Part shown: positions 1 through 7,234 of the stretch, piece by piece
How positions within the stretch are numbered: position 1 is the stretch's first letter
Layout of the letters: each line of letters opens with the position of its first letter
Assembly: GCA_902796115.1 (NCBI GenBank)
Contig: CADBNX010000071.1
Coordinates: 1-9,682 of the forward strand
Source: an uncultured Eubacteriales bacterium
GTDB lineage: Bacteria > Bacillota > Clostridia > Christensenellales > Aristaeellaceae
Direction of reading: 5' to 3'
Length of the DNA stretch: 9,682 nucleotides
The notes under the pieces: model-generated
What the model saw: the letters and a program-made list of their open reading frames with translations, nothing else
Database searches by the model: none
What the model was told of the DNA's origin: nothing
Program-made: the position numbers and the translations under genes

Positions 1-544
1 TCGCATTTGCCAAATTGATCTGTACTGTGCTTGGATCTTCAGCAACGATGTACCGCAGTATTCTGATGGTATCCCGTCCATCTACTGATCCATCGTTATT
101 TGCATCACCAGGTATGCGGCCTGCCGCCCCGCCGATCACAATCTCGAACGGTGCCACCGTAAACGTCACCGCGTTGCCGTTGATGTCGTACGCTTCTGAG
201 ACTGTGCCCTTGATCTGGTAGGTGCCGTCCGCGGCGCCGTCCTTGATTTTGAAGAAGACCGTGTCGCTCAGGCTGCCGCCGTTTGTCAGGGCTTCCGTAC
301 CGATGTAGGTGATGTTTTCACCGGTCTTGAACGAGGACTCCTTGCCGGTCTGATCGATGACCTTCACGACTTCAAATACCGCGTGGTCATAGTCAAGCGC
401 GACTTTTGCAATCACCGCGCCTTTCGGATCAGAGTTGGCCTTCAGCACCACATTCACCGTTTCTCCCGGCGAAGCGGCGAGTGCGCATACTGCCGTCAGG
501 GCCAGCATCACGCACATCAGGAACGCAATTGCTCTCTTTGCCAA
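1..544 (-). CDS. Secreted cohesin-like/dockerin type I protein (3' end outside the window)
   Basis: The visible 181 residues begin at a TTG codon (544-542) that sits 7 nt after a strong AGGAGGG (558-552); there is no suitable ATG nearby, and this start gives a basic AKR n-region. Residues 5-23 are a hydrophobic signal peptide ending ALA-A, so the product is exported. Residues about 27-138 are beta-rich and resemble a small cohesin-like module. After a short GGAAGRIP linker, a dockerin type I calcium loop begins at residue 146 (GDANNDGSVDGRD, with Asp/Asn ligands at the usual spacing), followed by the helix TIRILRYIV. A second repeat should begin at NLANA, where the window cuts the gene. Dockerins dock enzymes onto cohesins in cellulosome-type complexes, but many clostridial proteins of this layout have no known partner. 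The signal peptide and dockerin are clear; the cohesin-like call is weaker. Confidence 0.85.
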   Translation of the reverse strand, partial: MAKRAIAFLMCVMLALTAVCALAASPGETVNVVLKANSDPKGAVIAKVALDYDHAVFEVVKVIDQTGKESSFKTGENITYIGTEALTNGGSLSDTVFFKIKDGAADGTYQIKGTVSEAYDINGNAVTFTVAPFEIVIGGAAGRIPGDANNDGSVDGRDTIRILRYIVAEDPSTVQINLANA

Positions 545-681
545 ATGAACTCCCTCCTCACAGTTTAATTACAGCCATCCGGCCGCAATGTTCTGATACC
601 GCCCGTTCACGCAGGCACCTGTTCGGACTATGGGCATCATGCCCTCCCCTGAACCCGTCCGATAAAACGCCTCACGTAAAC
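545..681 (-). other. Long, structured 5' leader of the dockerin gene
   Basis: This gene-free stretch is the expected untranslated leader. It holds a dyad GGGCAT-C-ATGCCC (632-644) nested inside matching arms TCGGAC/GTCCGA (662-657 with 628-623). The ribosome site AGGAGGG lies at 558-552. I do not recognise a known riboswitch class. No U-rich terminator is visible in it. Confidence 0.45.
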
Positions 682-687
682 GCAATA

Positions 688-716
688 AAGATACCACAGG
701 CGTTTCGGATTGTCAA
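688..716 (-). promoter_or_regulatory. Sigma-A-type promoter for the dockerin gene
   Basis: Reading leftward, a perfect -35 TTGACA (716-711) is followed by a 17-bp spacer and a -10 TATCTT (693-688). Transcription should start near 681, giving a leader of about 137 nt. The promoter means the dockerin gene is transcribed separately from the alpha-galactosidase gene upstream. Confidence 0.75.
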
Positions 717-787
717 CATCAAGTTTTGTTCTTTTGTTGGATTTCGCGTTGTCAGGCCGGCGTTTTTCCGGTGACCGCGCGAACTGT

Positions 788-2110
788 TTATTTCGCGAAC
801 TGCGGCAGCCAGGGCTCGCTGAACGCGAACAGTTCGTCGGTCATGGCGCGGATATCCCGCAGATCCAGCACGCTCGAGGCCAGCGGGTCATAGATCATCG
901 CCTGATAAATCAGTTCCCTGTCCCCGGTCAGGCAGGCCTTCACCGCCATTTCCTCGATCTGGCTGGAAAGCTGCATCAGCGGAAGTACCGCGTCCGGAAT
1001 GGACCCGACGTGGATCGCTTCCAGTCCGTTTTTGCTTGCAAGCACCGGCACTTCCACGCACGCGCCCTGCGGCAGGTTATCCACCAGGTTCCAGTTGCGC
1101 ACGTTGCCGTTGAAGCGGTACATTTCCCCGTCGCCCAGGATCGCGTTGAAGATCCGGGAAGCATATTCGTTCCCGCGCTTCAGATCGATGGGTTCCGTCA
1201 GGAATTTCTTCAGCTCGCTGTCAAAATCCGCCGCGCGCTTTTCCCGGACTTCGATGGTGAAATTCGTGCGTCCCGTATTCCAGCTGGTGCCGCGGTAGCA
1301 GTATTTCTGCAGGTATTCCTCTTTTTTGCGGAACCAGGGGGTATACTCGGAAAAATGCCCGCTGGATTCGGTCACATAGTACCCCGTCGCAAGGAACATC
1401 TCATTGCGGACGATGTCGTCCTCGTATACGGCCCGATCTTCCAGCGTTCTCTTCCGGAGCAGCGGATACAGGTCCTCCCCGTTCCGCTCCAGCTTCAGAT
1501 AGTATGCCATATGGTTGATGCCCGCGCATACATAGCGGATTTCTTCCTCGGGGATATTCAGGATCTTCGCGAACTTGCTGATTCCGCCCTGCACGCTGTG
1601 GCACAGTCCCGTCACCGTGACGCTTTCCGCCTTTTCCTGCATCGCGCGGCAGAGCATCGCCATCGGGTTCGTGTAATTCAGGAAGATTGCGCCGGGGCAG
1701 AGCTCTTCCACGTCCCGGAGGATATCCAGCATCACGGGCGCCGTGCGCAGGAAGCGGAAAATGCCCGCGGGGTTGCGCGTATCGCCCACATTGATTTTGA
1801 CCCCGTATTTCTCACAGATTTCAAGATCCCTCCGGAACACCTCCAGCGGCTGCGCCATCAGCATCGACAGCACGCCGTCCGCCCCCGGAAGCGCTTCCCG
1901 GCGGTCCATCGTCGCCGTCACCTTTGCAGGATAATTTCCGGCTTCAATGATGCGCTGCACCGCTTTGCGGCTGAAATCCAGTCCCTTCGGGTCGATATCC
2001 ACCAGCGCGATTTCCGCGTCCCGGAAGGCCGGAAAAGTCAGGATATCACGCACCAGGTTCCGGGTGAACACATAGCTTCCCGCGCCGATCAGAACGATTT
2101 TTTTGCTCAT
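788..2110 (-). CDS. melA: Glycoside hydrolase family 4, alpha-galactosidase (MelA-like)
   Basis: The 440-residue product matches the usual GH4 length. GH4 enzymes are cytoplasmic and use NAD+ and a divalent metal (usually Mn2+) in a redox-assisted elimination mechanism. An N-terminal Rossmann motif GAGSYVFT (residues 9-16) binds NAD. TNP at 147-149 is a family signature, and GLCHSV (168-173) carries the metal-ligand Cys170; His200 in GINH is the second ligand. The CHSV form is typical of MelA alpha-galactosidases, whereas LplD-type galacturonidases have CHGV and phospho-glucosidases CN-type motifs, so alpha-galactosides such as melibiose are the likely substrates. The ATG at 2110 follows GGAGGG by 6 nt. 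The frame stays open well upstream, but that part overlaps the AraC gene and has no homologous features. No transporter gene is in view. The exact sugar is inferred. Confidence 0.9.
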   Translation of the reverse strand: MSKKIVLIGAGSYVFTRNLVRDILTFPAFRDAEIALVDIDPKGLDFSRKAVQRIIEAGNYPAKVTATMDRREALPGADGVLSMLMAQPLEVFRRDLEICEKYGVKINVGDTRNPAGIFRFLRTAPVMLDILRDVEELCPGAIFLNYTNPMAMLCRAMQEKAESVTVTGLCHSVQGGISKFAKILNIPEEEIRYVCAGINHMAYYLKLERNGEDLYPLLRKRTLEDRAVYEDDIVRNEMFLATGYYVTESSGHFSEYTPWFRKKEEYLQKYCYRGTSWNTGRTNFTIEVREKRAADFDSELKKFLTEPIDLKRGNEYASRIFNAILGDGEMYRFNGNVRNWNLVDNLPQGACVEVPVLASKNGLEAIHVGSIPDAVLPLMQLSSQIEEMAVKACLTGDRELIYQAMIYDPLASSVLDLRDIRAMTDELFAFSEPWLPQFAK

Positions 2111-2147
2111 TTTACTCCCTCCGTTTCTTTCCTCGGTCCCGAGCTGT

Positions 2148-2176
2148 ATTGTACGCCTGCCGCAGCATCCGTGCCA
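2148..2176 (-). promoter_or_regulatory. Candidate GH4 promoter with a poor -35
   Basis: A -10 TACAAT (2153-2148) is preceded at 17 bp by TGGCAC (2176-2171), a poor -35. It predicts a leader of about 30 nt. A good -10 with a weak -35 beside the nested inverted repeat fits an activator-dependent promoter. Confidence 0.4.
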
Positions 2177-2177
2177 T

Positions 2178-2234
2178 AGGGAAATTTGCGGAAAAATATG
2201 GACTTTTTTGCATATTCCTGCTATGCTTTTCCCT
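2178..2234. promoter_or_regulatory. Nested inverted repeat, candidate AraC-type operator
   Basis: Between the divergent GH4 and AraC genes lie four symmetric blocks: AGGGAAA (2178-2184), AATATG (2195-2200), CATATT (2211-2216) and TTTCCCT (2228-2234), with gaps of 10, 10 and 11 bp. The left end abuts the GH4 -35 region and the right half covers the likely AraC promoter, a layout suited to activating one gene while repressing the other. The symmetry is seen directly; binding by the AraC protein is inferred. Confidence 0.5.
2199..2227 (+). promoter_or_regulatory. Candidate promoter of the AraC-type regulator
   Basis: TGGACT (2199-2204), a 17-bp spacer and TATGCT (2222-2227) lie just upstream of the regulator start. 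The boxes are moderate matches to sigma-A. They overlap the right half of the nested inverted repeat, which would allow self-repression. Confidence 0.4.
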
Positions 2235-2245
2235 GAGGTGAGACT

Positions 2246-3130
2246 ATGCTCCATGTTCACGACGCGGCGCAGGATACGACGGACAGAGAGATCCGCGACC
2301 GCCCGCTCGCCGTCAATTCCTGCGGCACGAATACCCAGCCGGAAGGATACGCGGCAGGCGATATCTGCACCGTCCGACGTCCGGCCGGAAGAAAGGATTT
2401 TCAGCTGATCCTGATCGAAACTGGCGCCATCCGTTTTTTCCATGGAAATACGATTACCGAAGCCCGCACCGGTTCCGCGTTTCTGTATCTGCCCGGCACA
2501 CCGCAGGAATACGCCTGGGACGTCGGCCGTCCCCTGCTGAGTCACTGGGTCCATTACAGCGGTAGCACGGCATCGGACATAACGCGCCGATGCGGATTGA
2601 ACTTCGGTCTGTTTCAGACAGGATGTGACAAAACCCTGATCCGTCTTTTCGAACGGATCTCCCTGGAAAAACAGAGTTCCTCCCCGCTCGGGGAAGAACT
2701 CTGCTCCGCGATGCTGTGGGAACTGCTCGCCTTCTGCGGCAGACGAAAAACACAGGGCTGGAACGAAAATACCGACCGGGCCCGCCTTCTGATTTCCTCG
2801 GCGGCAGAGAAAATAGCGCGCGAATGGGCGCGGAACGAACCGGTCGAAACGTACGCGGCGCTCTGCGGTTTTGATATATACCGCTTTACGCATGAATTCT
2901 CGGCCCTGTACGGCGTTTCACCCCTGCAGTACCGCATCTCCATCCGCCTGCGTCACGCGTCGGAATACCTGAAGGGCACCGCGCTGTCCGTACGGGATAT
3001 CGCGGAGCTGTGCGGATATGACGATCCGCTCTATTTCAGCCGTATATTCGCAAAACGTTTCGGTATTTCTCCCCGTGAATTCCGGAAAGAGAACCGGAAA
3101 GAAGAAAGATCCGAAAGCGCATCCGGGTGA
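2246..3130 (+). CDS. AraC-family transcriptional regulator
   Basis: This 294-residue protein has the common AraC sugar-regulator layout. Residues about 35-105 form a cupin-like sensing domain (FQLILIETGAI, then YLPGTPQEYAW). The C-terminal DNA-binding domain has two helix-turn-helix units: around 201-230 (ending GVSPLQYR) and 248-280, where RDIAELCGYDDPLYFSRIF and GISPREFR are the family signature. The ATG at 2246 follows GAGGTG by 5 nt. It diverges from the GH4 gene with 135 bp between starts, as MelR/RafR/MsmR-type regulators do, so it probably activates the alpha-galactosidase in response to an alpha-galactoside. The inducer is inferred from context only. The C-terminal tail is short and rich in Lys/Arg/Glu. 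Confidence 0.9.
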   Translation: MLHVHDAAQDTTDREIRDRPLAVNSCGTNTQPEGYAAGDICTVRRPAGRKDFQLILIETGAIRFFHGNTITEARTGSAFLYLPGTPQEYAWDVGRPLLSHWVHYSGSTASDITRRCGLNFGLFQTGCDKTLIRLFERISLEKQSSSPLGEELCSAMLWELLAFCGRRKTQGWNENTDRARLLISSAAEKIAREWARNEPVETYAALCGFDIYRFTHEFSALYGVSPLQYRISIRLRHASEYLKGTALSVRDIAELCGYDDPLYFSRIFAKRFGISPREFRKENRKEERSESASG

Positions 3131-3205
3131 TGACGGAAACGGGACTGCCCTGCGGCGCCTTGCCGGGGAGCCGCGTTCATCCTTCATCCGGATCCGGTCT
3201 GTTAT

Positions 3206-3253
3206 GAAAAACGGGGCTGCCGTATTTACATTTCTGCGGCAGCCCCGTTTTTC
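3206..3253. terminator. Bidirectional rho-independent terminator
   Basis: A perfect 17-bp stem (3206-3222 with 3237-3253, core ACGGGGCTGCCG) with a 14-nt AT-rich loop has an A-run on one side and a T-run on the other, so it can stop transcripts on both strands. It serves the AraC gene (plus) and the cysE-cysS-glycosidase operon (minus). The minus-strand arm starts directly after the glycosidase stop codon. The short stretch 3131-3205 before it holds only a 10-bp palindrome CCGGATCCGG near 3188-3197. Confidence 0.95.
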
Positions 3254-5176
3254 TCATCTGCGCCAGATCAGGATCACACCGTCATTTTCCCGCAGCGATA
3301 CCGCCGTGCTCTCAAGCGGCTTCCCTTCAGGCGTCTCCAGTTTCCCCTCTCTCAGCGTCAGATGCGCCGTCTGCGCCTGCGGCGCGTAATTGACTGCCGC
3401 GAGATACGCGCTGTTTTCATCAATCGGGTGCTCGGTCAGGCGTACCCACGGTGAATCACTGTCCGCGATACGCCTCCCTCCGGCGGCTTTCGCCAGGTAC
3501 CGGTAAACCAGGGAATACGGCGGCTGCTGTCCGTCCCAGAAAACACCGGGTTTCATGCCCGCGTATTCTTCAAGCGGTGCCGTCAGGAAAAATACTTTTC
3601 CCTTTCCGAGCCGTTTTTCGAAGAACATCGGTCTTCCCTGCGCGTCCCTGCCCAATACCTCCGCTTCCGTCTTTTCAATCTCATACCGCACCGGGCAGAA
3701 CAGCGGCAGTTCCGCTCCGTCCAGGCACAGTTTCCTCTCTTCGGGCACGCAGGCGCGGTAAGCCATTTCGACCCCGGTCATGGCCGGTATATCCCGGAAC
3801 AGCGCTTTCCCGAGGGAAAGATAGAGCACCGCGCCTTCTCTGACCTTATTGAGCAGCTCATCCAGCCTGTGTGCCGGAATGGACTGATTGCTTTCCAGGC
3901 TCGGCAGCACATACAGCGGCGCGTCGGGGATCGGATCCGGGGAATAGCTGAAGCGAAAATCAAGGTTCGCCTGTTTTCCCAGCAGGAAAGCTGCGCGCAG
4001 CTTGTCCGGATCCGCGTCGCCGTTGTCCCGCGGCACCAGGATCACGCCGTCCGTCCTGTGCGGCGGCAGTTTTCCGCCCGGCAGTTTTGCCAGAACGGTT
4101 TTGAAACGGAGATTCTCTTCCGCAATGAGCTTGGCCCTGCCGTCCCTGCCGAAGAAACCGTAATCGCTGCCGATGTTGTTCCAGTCGTACGGCGCGAACC
4201 GATGCTGCCCCTGATCGAAGGCGCACCACCACATCACGCCGTGGCATCCGTGCGTCAGCGCCGCCCATGCCGCGGCGCGGTAGAAGGCGGCCTCCGTTTT
4301 TTCCGAGCAGTTCAGATATCCGATCGCGCCGAATTCCTGCACAAAGGTCGGCACTTTTGACAGATCCTCGTACATTCTGCACTTGAATACCGGATCAAGG
4401 ATCGGCTTCATGGTCGGCAGCGGATCTGCTTTTGTGGAAAAGATGTTGTACGGATGGCAGGTATGGATATCGCATACTTCCCCGATCATGCGCAGATTGA
4501 CCATGCCCCTCTCCGGCGATGCGGAATCCATCCCGGATACGACCGGCCTCGTTCCGTCGTTGGCGCGTATCGTGTCCGCGATCGCCGAACACCAGGTATA
4601 GAAATCCGCTTCCGTCGTAACTCCGGGCGACGCGATGTTATTCACTTCATTGCCCAGATCCCACGCCGCGATGCAGTCTCTGTCCCGAAAGCGGCGCACG
4701 AAATACCGCACGAAGCGCAGCTGCCATTTGAGCACCGTGCTGTTTCCGATCAGCGGCAGGTTGACGAACGCGGGAGGCATGAAATTGCGAAAGGACATAT
4801 GCCCGGTGATGAGTCCCACGATCAGCCGCAGGCCGTACTTTTCCGCAAGCGAACAGAAGGATTCGAAATGCCCGCACGCTTCCTCGCTGACGCCCGCCCT
4901 TCCGGCTTCGGTATCCGGCAGTGCCTCTTCCCCGAACCGGTATTCATAGGGCTCCACATGGCTTGCCGGCGTATAGAGCGCCGTCAGCGGCTGAAAAGAA
5001 GGCCAGAGCGGAAACACGCGCAGATGGGTGACGCCCGCGTCGCGCAGCTTCGCAAAATCCGCTTCCACGCTTTCCGGATCATAGTCATCCCACATCCGTG
5101 TCGCGTTTTTCGATGCCCAGTAATTGATTCCCGTAAAAAAGCCGTCTGTCAGACCCCGCGTTTTGCTGCCGTCCAT
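3254..5176 (-). CDS. Intracellular clan GH-A glycoside hydrolase (GH5-like barrel, GH42-like C-terminal domains)
   Basis: The product has 640 residues and no signal peptide or membrane segment, so it is probably cytoplasmic. Residues about 12-365 form a TIM barrel of clan GH-A: GINYW near the N-terminus, WDLGNE (172-177) with the expected acid/base Glu177, HPY at 241-243, and FVQEFG (278-283) with the expected nucleophile Glu281, followed by MWW (315-317). This resembles GH5 mannanase/cellulase-like enzymes. Residues about 375-590 look like the Rossmann-type trimerisation domain of GH42 beta-galactosidases, and the last 60 or so form a small beta domain ending in IWRR. Substrate is not determinable; a beta-mannoside or beta-galactoside oligosaccharide is likely. 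The ATG lies one base after the cysS stop with no clear ribosome site, suggesting translational coupling to cysS. Confidence 0.8.
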   Translation of the reverse strand: MDGSKTRGLTDGFFTGINYWASKNATRMWDDYDPESVEADFAKLRDAGVTHLRVFPLWPSFQPLTALYTPASHVEPYEYRFGEEALPDTEAGRAGVSEEACGHFESFCSLAEKYGLRLIVGLITGHMSFRNFMPPAFVNLPLIGNSTVLKWQLRFVRYFVRRFRDRDCIAAWDLGNEVNNIASPGVTTEADFYTWCSAIADTIRANDGTRPVVSGMDSASPERGMVNLRMIGEVCDIHTCHPYNIFSTKADPLPTMKPILDPVFKCRMYEDLSKVPTFVQEFGAIGYLNCSEKTEAAFYRAAAWAALTHGCHGVMWWCAFDQGQHRFAPYDWNNIGSDYGFFGRDGRAKLIAEENLRFKTVLAKLPGGKLPPHRTDGVILVPRDNGDADPDKLRAAFLLGKQANLDFRFSYSPDPIPDAPLYVLPSLESNQSIPAHRLDELLNKVREGAVLYLSLGKALFRDIPAMTGVEMAYRACVPEERKLCLDGAELPLFCPVRYEIEKTEAEVLGRDAQGRPMFFEKRLGKGKVFFLTAPLEEYAGMKPGVFWDGQQPPYSLVYRYLAKAAGGRRIADSDSPWVRLTEHPIDENSAYLAAVNYAPQAQTAHLTLREGKLETPEGKPLESTAVSLRENDGVILIWRR

Positions 5177-5177
5177 C

Positions 5178-6578
5178 TCAGATCGCCGTCACTTTCTGCC
5201 CCTGGGGCGTATCCTCCACCAGGTATCCTTTTTCCTTCAGTACGCCGCGCAGCCGGTCGCTTTCCTGCCACTGCCTGTTCTTTCTGGCGTCCGCGCGTGC
5301 GGAGAGCAGGGCTTTGATCTCATCAGGCACCTCGGTTTCGATTTCCTTTCCGAGCAGACCCAGGATATCGCACAGCCGCTGCAGGGTATCCAGCGCCTGC
5401 TTTACCGCTTCCTTCGCGCTCTCTCCGTTCAGGGCGGTATTGGCGCAGCGCACGATGTCAAACAGCGCGCCGATCGCGTCCGCGGTATTCATATCATCAT
5501 CCATCGCGGCGCGGAATCGCTCTTCCGCCTGCCCGATCTCAGCCGCCGCAGCCTCCTCATCCGCAGACATGGGCTTTTCCGGCGCATGGGAAAGCAGGAA
5601 AAGCAGATTCTTCTTGGCGGTGTACAGTCGCTGCAGCGAAGCGTGTGCCTGCGCCATCATTTCCCGGCTGAAATTGACCGGGCTGCGGTAATGCGCGCTG
5701 AGCATGAACATGCGGATGTCTTCCGGGTCGTATTCCTTCAGGATGTCCTGCACCGTAAAGAAATTCCCTTTGGACTTGCTCATTTTTTCGTTGTCGATAT
5801 TGATGAAACCGTTGTGCATCCAGTACCGCGCGAACGGTTTTCCGGTGCAGCATTCGCTCTGCGCGATCTCGTTCTCATGATGCGGGAACAGCAGATCCTT
5901 TCCGCCCGCGTGAATATCGAAAGTGTCCCCCAGGTATTTCCGGCTCATCGCGCTGCATTCGATATGCCATCCGGGCCTCCCCTGCCCCCAGGGCGAACCC
6001 CAGGAAGGTTCCCCGGGCTTTGCCGCCTTCCAGAGCGCGAAGTCTGCCGCGTTCTTTTTCTTTTCCTCGTCCACGTCCACACGGGCTCCGGCTTCCCGGT
6101 CCTCCACGCTCTGTCCGGAAAGCTTGCCGTAGCCGGGATCCTTTGACACGTCGAAGTACACGTCCCCGTTCACCTCATAGGCATACCCTTTTTCCTGCAG
6201 GGTGCGCACCATCCGGATGATATCCCCGATATGCTCCGTCGCCCGCGGATGCACGGTGGCGGGCCGGATCCCGAGCGCCGCCGTATCCTTCTTGTACTCC
6301 TCGATGAAGCGGTCGCCCAGTTCCTTGACCGTGATGCCCTCCTCATTGGCTCGGCGGATCATCTTGTCGTCGATATCGGTAAAATTCTGCACATAGGTCA
6401 CCCGGTAGCCGCGGTATTCCAGATAGCGGCGCAGCACGTCGAACACAATGAACGGTCTCGCGTTGCCGATGTGGATATAGTTGTACACCGTCGGTCCGCA
6501 GACGTACATTTTGATTTTTCCTTCCTCCAGCGGGATCAGTTCCTCTTTTTTCCGGCTCTGTGAATTAAATACCTGCAT
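5178..6578 (-). CDS. cysS: Cysteinyl-tRNA synthetase
   Basis: This enzyme charges tRNA-Cys with cysteine in the cytoplasm. The 466-residue product has every class I hallmark. The zinc ligands are Cys27 (CGPTVYNYIHIGN), Cys208, His233 and Glu237 (HHENE). The HIGH motif reads HIGN (36-39) and the KMSKS motif is intact at 265-269. The C-terminal DALR/anticodon region follows and ends near VTAI. I choose the ATG at 6578 because AGGAGG (6590-6585) is 6 nt upstream; the in-frame ATG at 6584 touches that site and could not be used well. The gene overlaps the cysE end by 14 nt, so the two are translationally coupled. Length and motifs are normal for the family. Confidence 0.97.
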   Translation of the reverse strand: MQVFNSQSRKKEELIPLEEGKIKMYVCGPTVYNYIHIGNARPFIVFDVLRRYLEYRGYRVTYVQNFTDIDDKMIRRANEEGITVKELGDRFIEEYKKDTAALGIRPATVHPRATEHIGDIIRMVRTLQEKGYAYEVNGDVYFDVSKDPGYGKLSGQSVEDREAGARVDVDEEKKKNAADFALWKAAKPGEPSWGSPWGQGRPGWHIECSAMSRKYLGDTFDIHAGGKDLLFPHHENEIAQSECCTGKPFARYWMHNGFINIDNEKMSKSKGNFFTVQDILKEYDPEDIRMFMLSAHYRSPVNFSREMMAQAHASLQRLYTAKKNLLFLLSHAPEKPMSADEEAAAAEIGQAEERFRAAMDDDMNTADAIGALFDIVRCANTALNGESAKEAVKQALDTLQRLCDILGLLGKEIETEVPDEIKALLSARADARKNRQWQESDRLRGVLKEKGYLVEDTPQGQKVTAI

Positions 6579-7224
6579 GTTCATCCTCCTGTTTCTGTTC
6601 CGTTTTTTCCAGCTGTTCCATTCTCTCGTCCAGCTGCTTCAGTTCGTCCAGCACCGGATCGGGCAGATCCACATGGTCCAGATCGATCTCCGGCGCGGGT
6701 TTGCGCCTGCGGACGATCCGGCCCGGATTGCCGACCACCGTACAGTTGTCCGGCACGGGTTTGAGCACGATCGCGCCCGCGCCGATCTTCACATGATCAC
6801 CGATGGTGATCGGCCCCAGCACTTTCGCGCCCGCGCCCACCGTTACCCCGTTTCCGAGTGTCGGGTGGCGTTTCCCGGTATCCTTGCCCGTGCCGCCGAG
6901 CGTGGCGCCCTGATAGAGCGTCACATGATCGCCGATTTCGGCGGTCTCGCCGATCACTACGCCCGAACCATGATCAATGAAAAAACCCTTTCCGATTTTC
7001 GCTCCCGGATGGATATCGATCCCGGTGCGCCGGTACGTTCCGGCGCTGATCACCCTGGCAAGCAGGAAATGCCCGCGCAGGTATGCCCTGTGCGCGCGCC
7101 GGTGCCGCCGCAGCGCCCGGTATCCGGGATAGCACATCACGACCTCCAGACGGCTCCGCACCGCCGGATCCCGCTCCATCACCGCGTCGATGTCTTCTTT
7201 CATCTGCCGGAAATACGCAAGCAT
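6565..7224 (-). CDS. cysE: Serine O-acetyltransferase
   Basis: CysE transfers acetyl from acetyl-CoA to serine, the first step of cysteine synthesis. The 219-residue product has the helical N-terminal segment with the SAT signature EDIDAVMERDPAVRSRLEV, then a left-handed beta-helix of hexapeptide repeats from about residue 66 to 170. Catalytic Asp84-His85 lie in IDHGSG, and GGTGKDTGKRHP (110-121) is the family acetyl-CoA/serine loop. The C-terminal 40 residues form a Glu/Lys-rich coiled coil (LKQLDERMEQLEK). The ATG at 7224 is chosen because GGGAGG is 4 nt upstream and the protein then begins as typical CysE proteins do. The frame is open to 7311, but that part lies within the RNA leader, inside the terminator and antiterminator. 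Confidence 0.95.
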   Translation of the reverse strand: MLAYFRQMKEDIDAVMERDPAVRSRLEVVMCYPGYRALRRHRRAHRAYLRGHFLLARVISAGTYRRTGIDIHPGAKIGKGFFIDHGSGVVIGETAEIGDHVTLYQGATLGGTGKDTGKRHPTLGNGVTVGAGAKVLGPITIGDHVKIGAGAIVLKPVPDNCTVVGNPGRIVRRRKPAPEIDLDHVDLPDPVLDELKQLDERMEQLEKTEQKQEDEHAGI

Positions 7225-7234
7225 TTTTCCTCCC

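Noticed and set aside
728..770. Terminator after the GH4 gene
   Set aside because: Only a weak imperfect stem (GTCA-CCGG with CCGG-CC-TGAC on the minus strand) is present and no T-run follows it.
710..2179. Plus-strand open frame of 489 codons opposite the GH4 gene
   Set aside because: It mirrors the GH4 gene, has no recognisable domain and no ribosome site, and is His/Arg/Gln-rich as antisense shadows in GC-rich genes are.
2111..2893. N-terminal extension of the GH4 frame by 261 codons
   Set aside because: The real start at 2110 has a strong ribosome site and the Rossmann motif begins right after it; the extension overlaps the AraC gene on the other strand.
6579..6584. Alternative cysS start at 6584
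   Set aside because: That ATG directly touches AGGAGG, leaving no spacer; the ATG at 6578 is correctly spaced.
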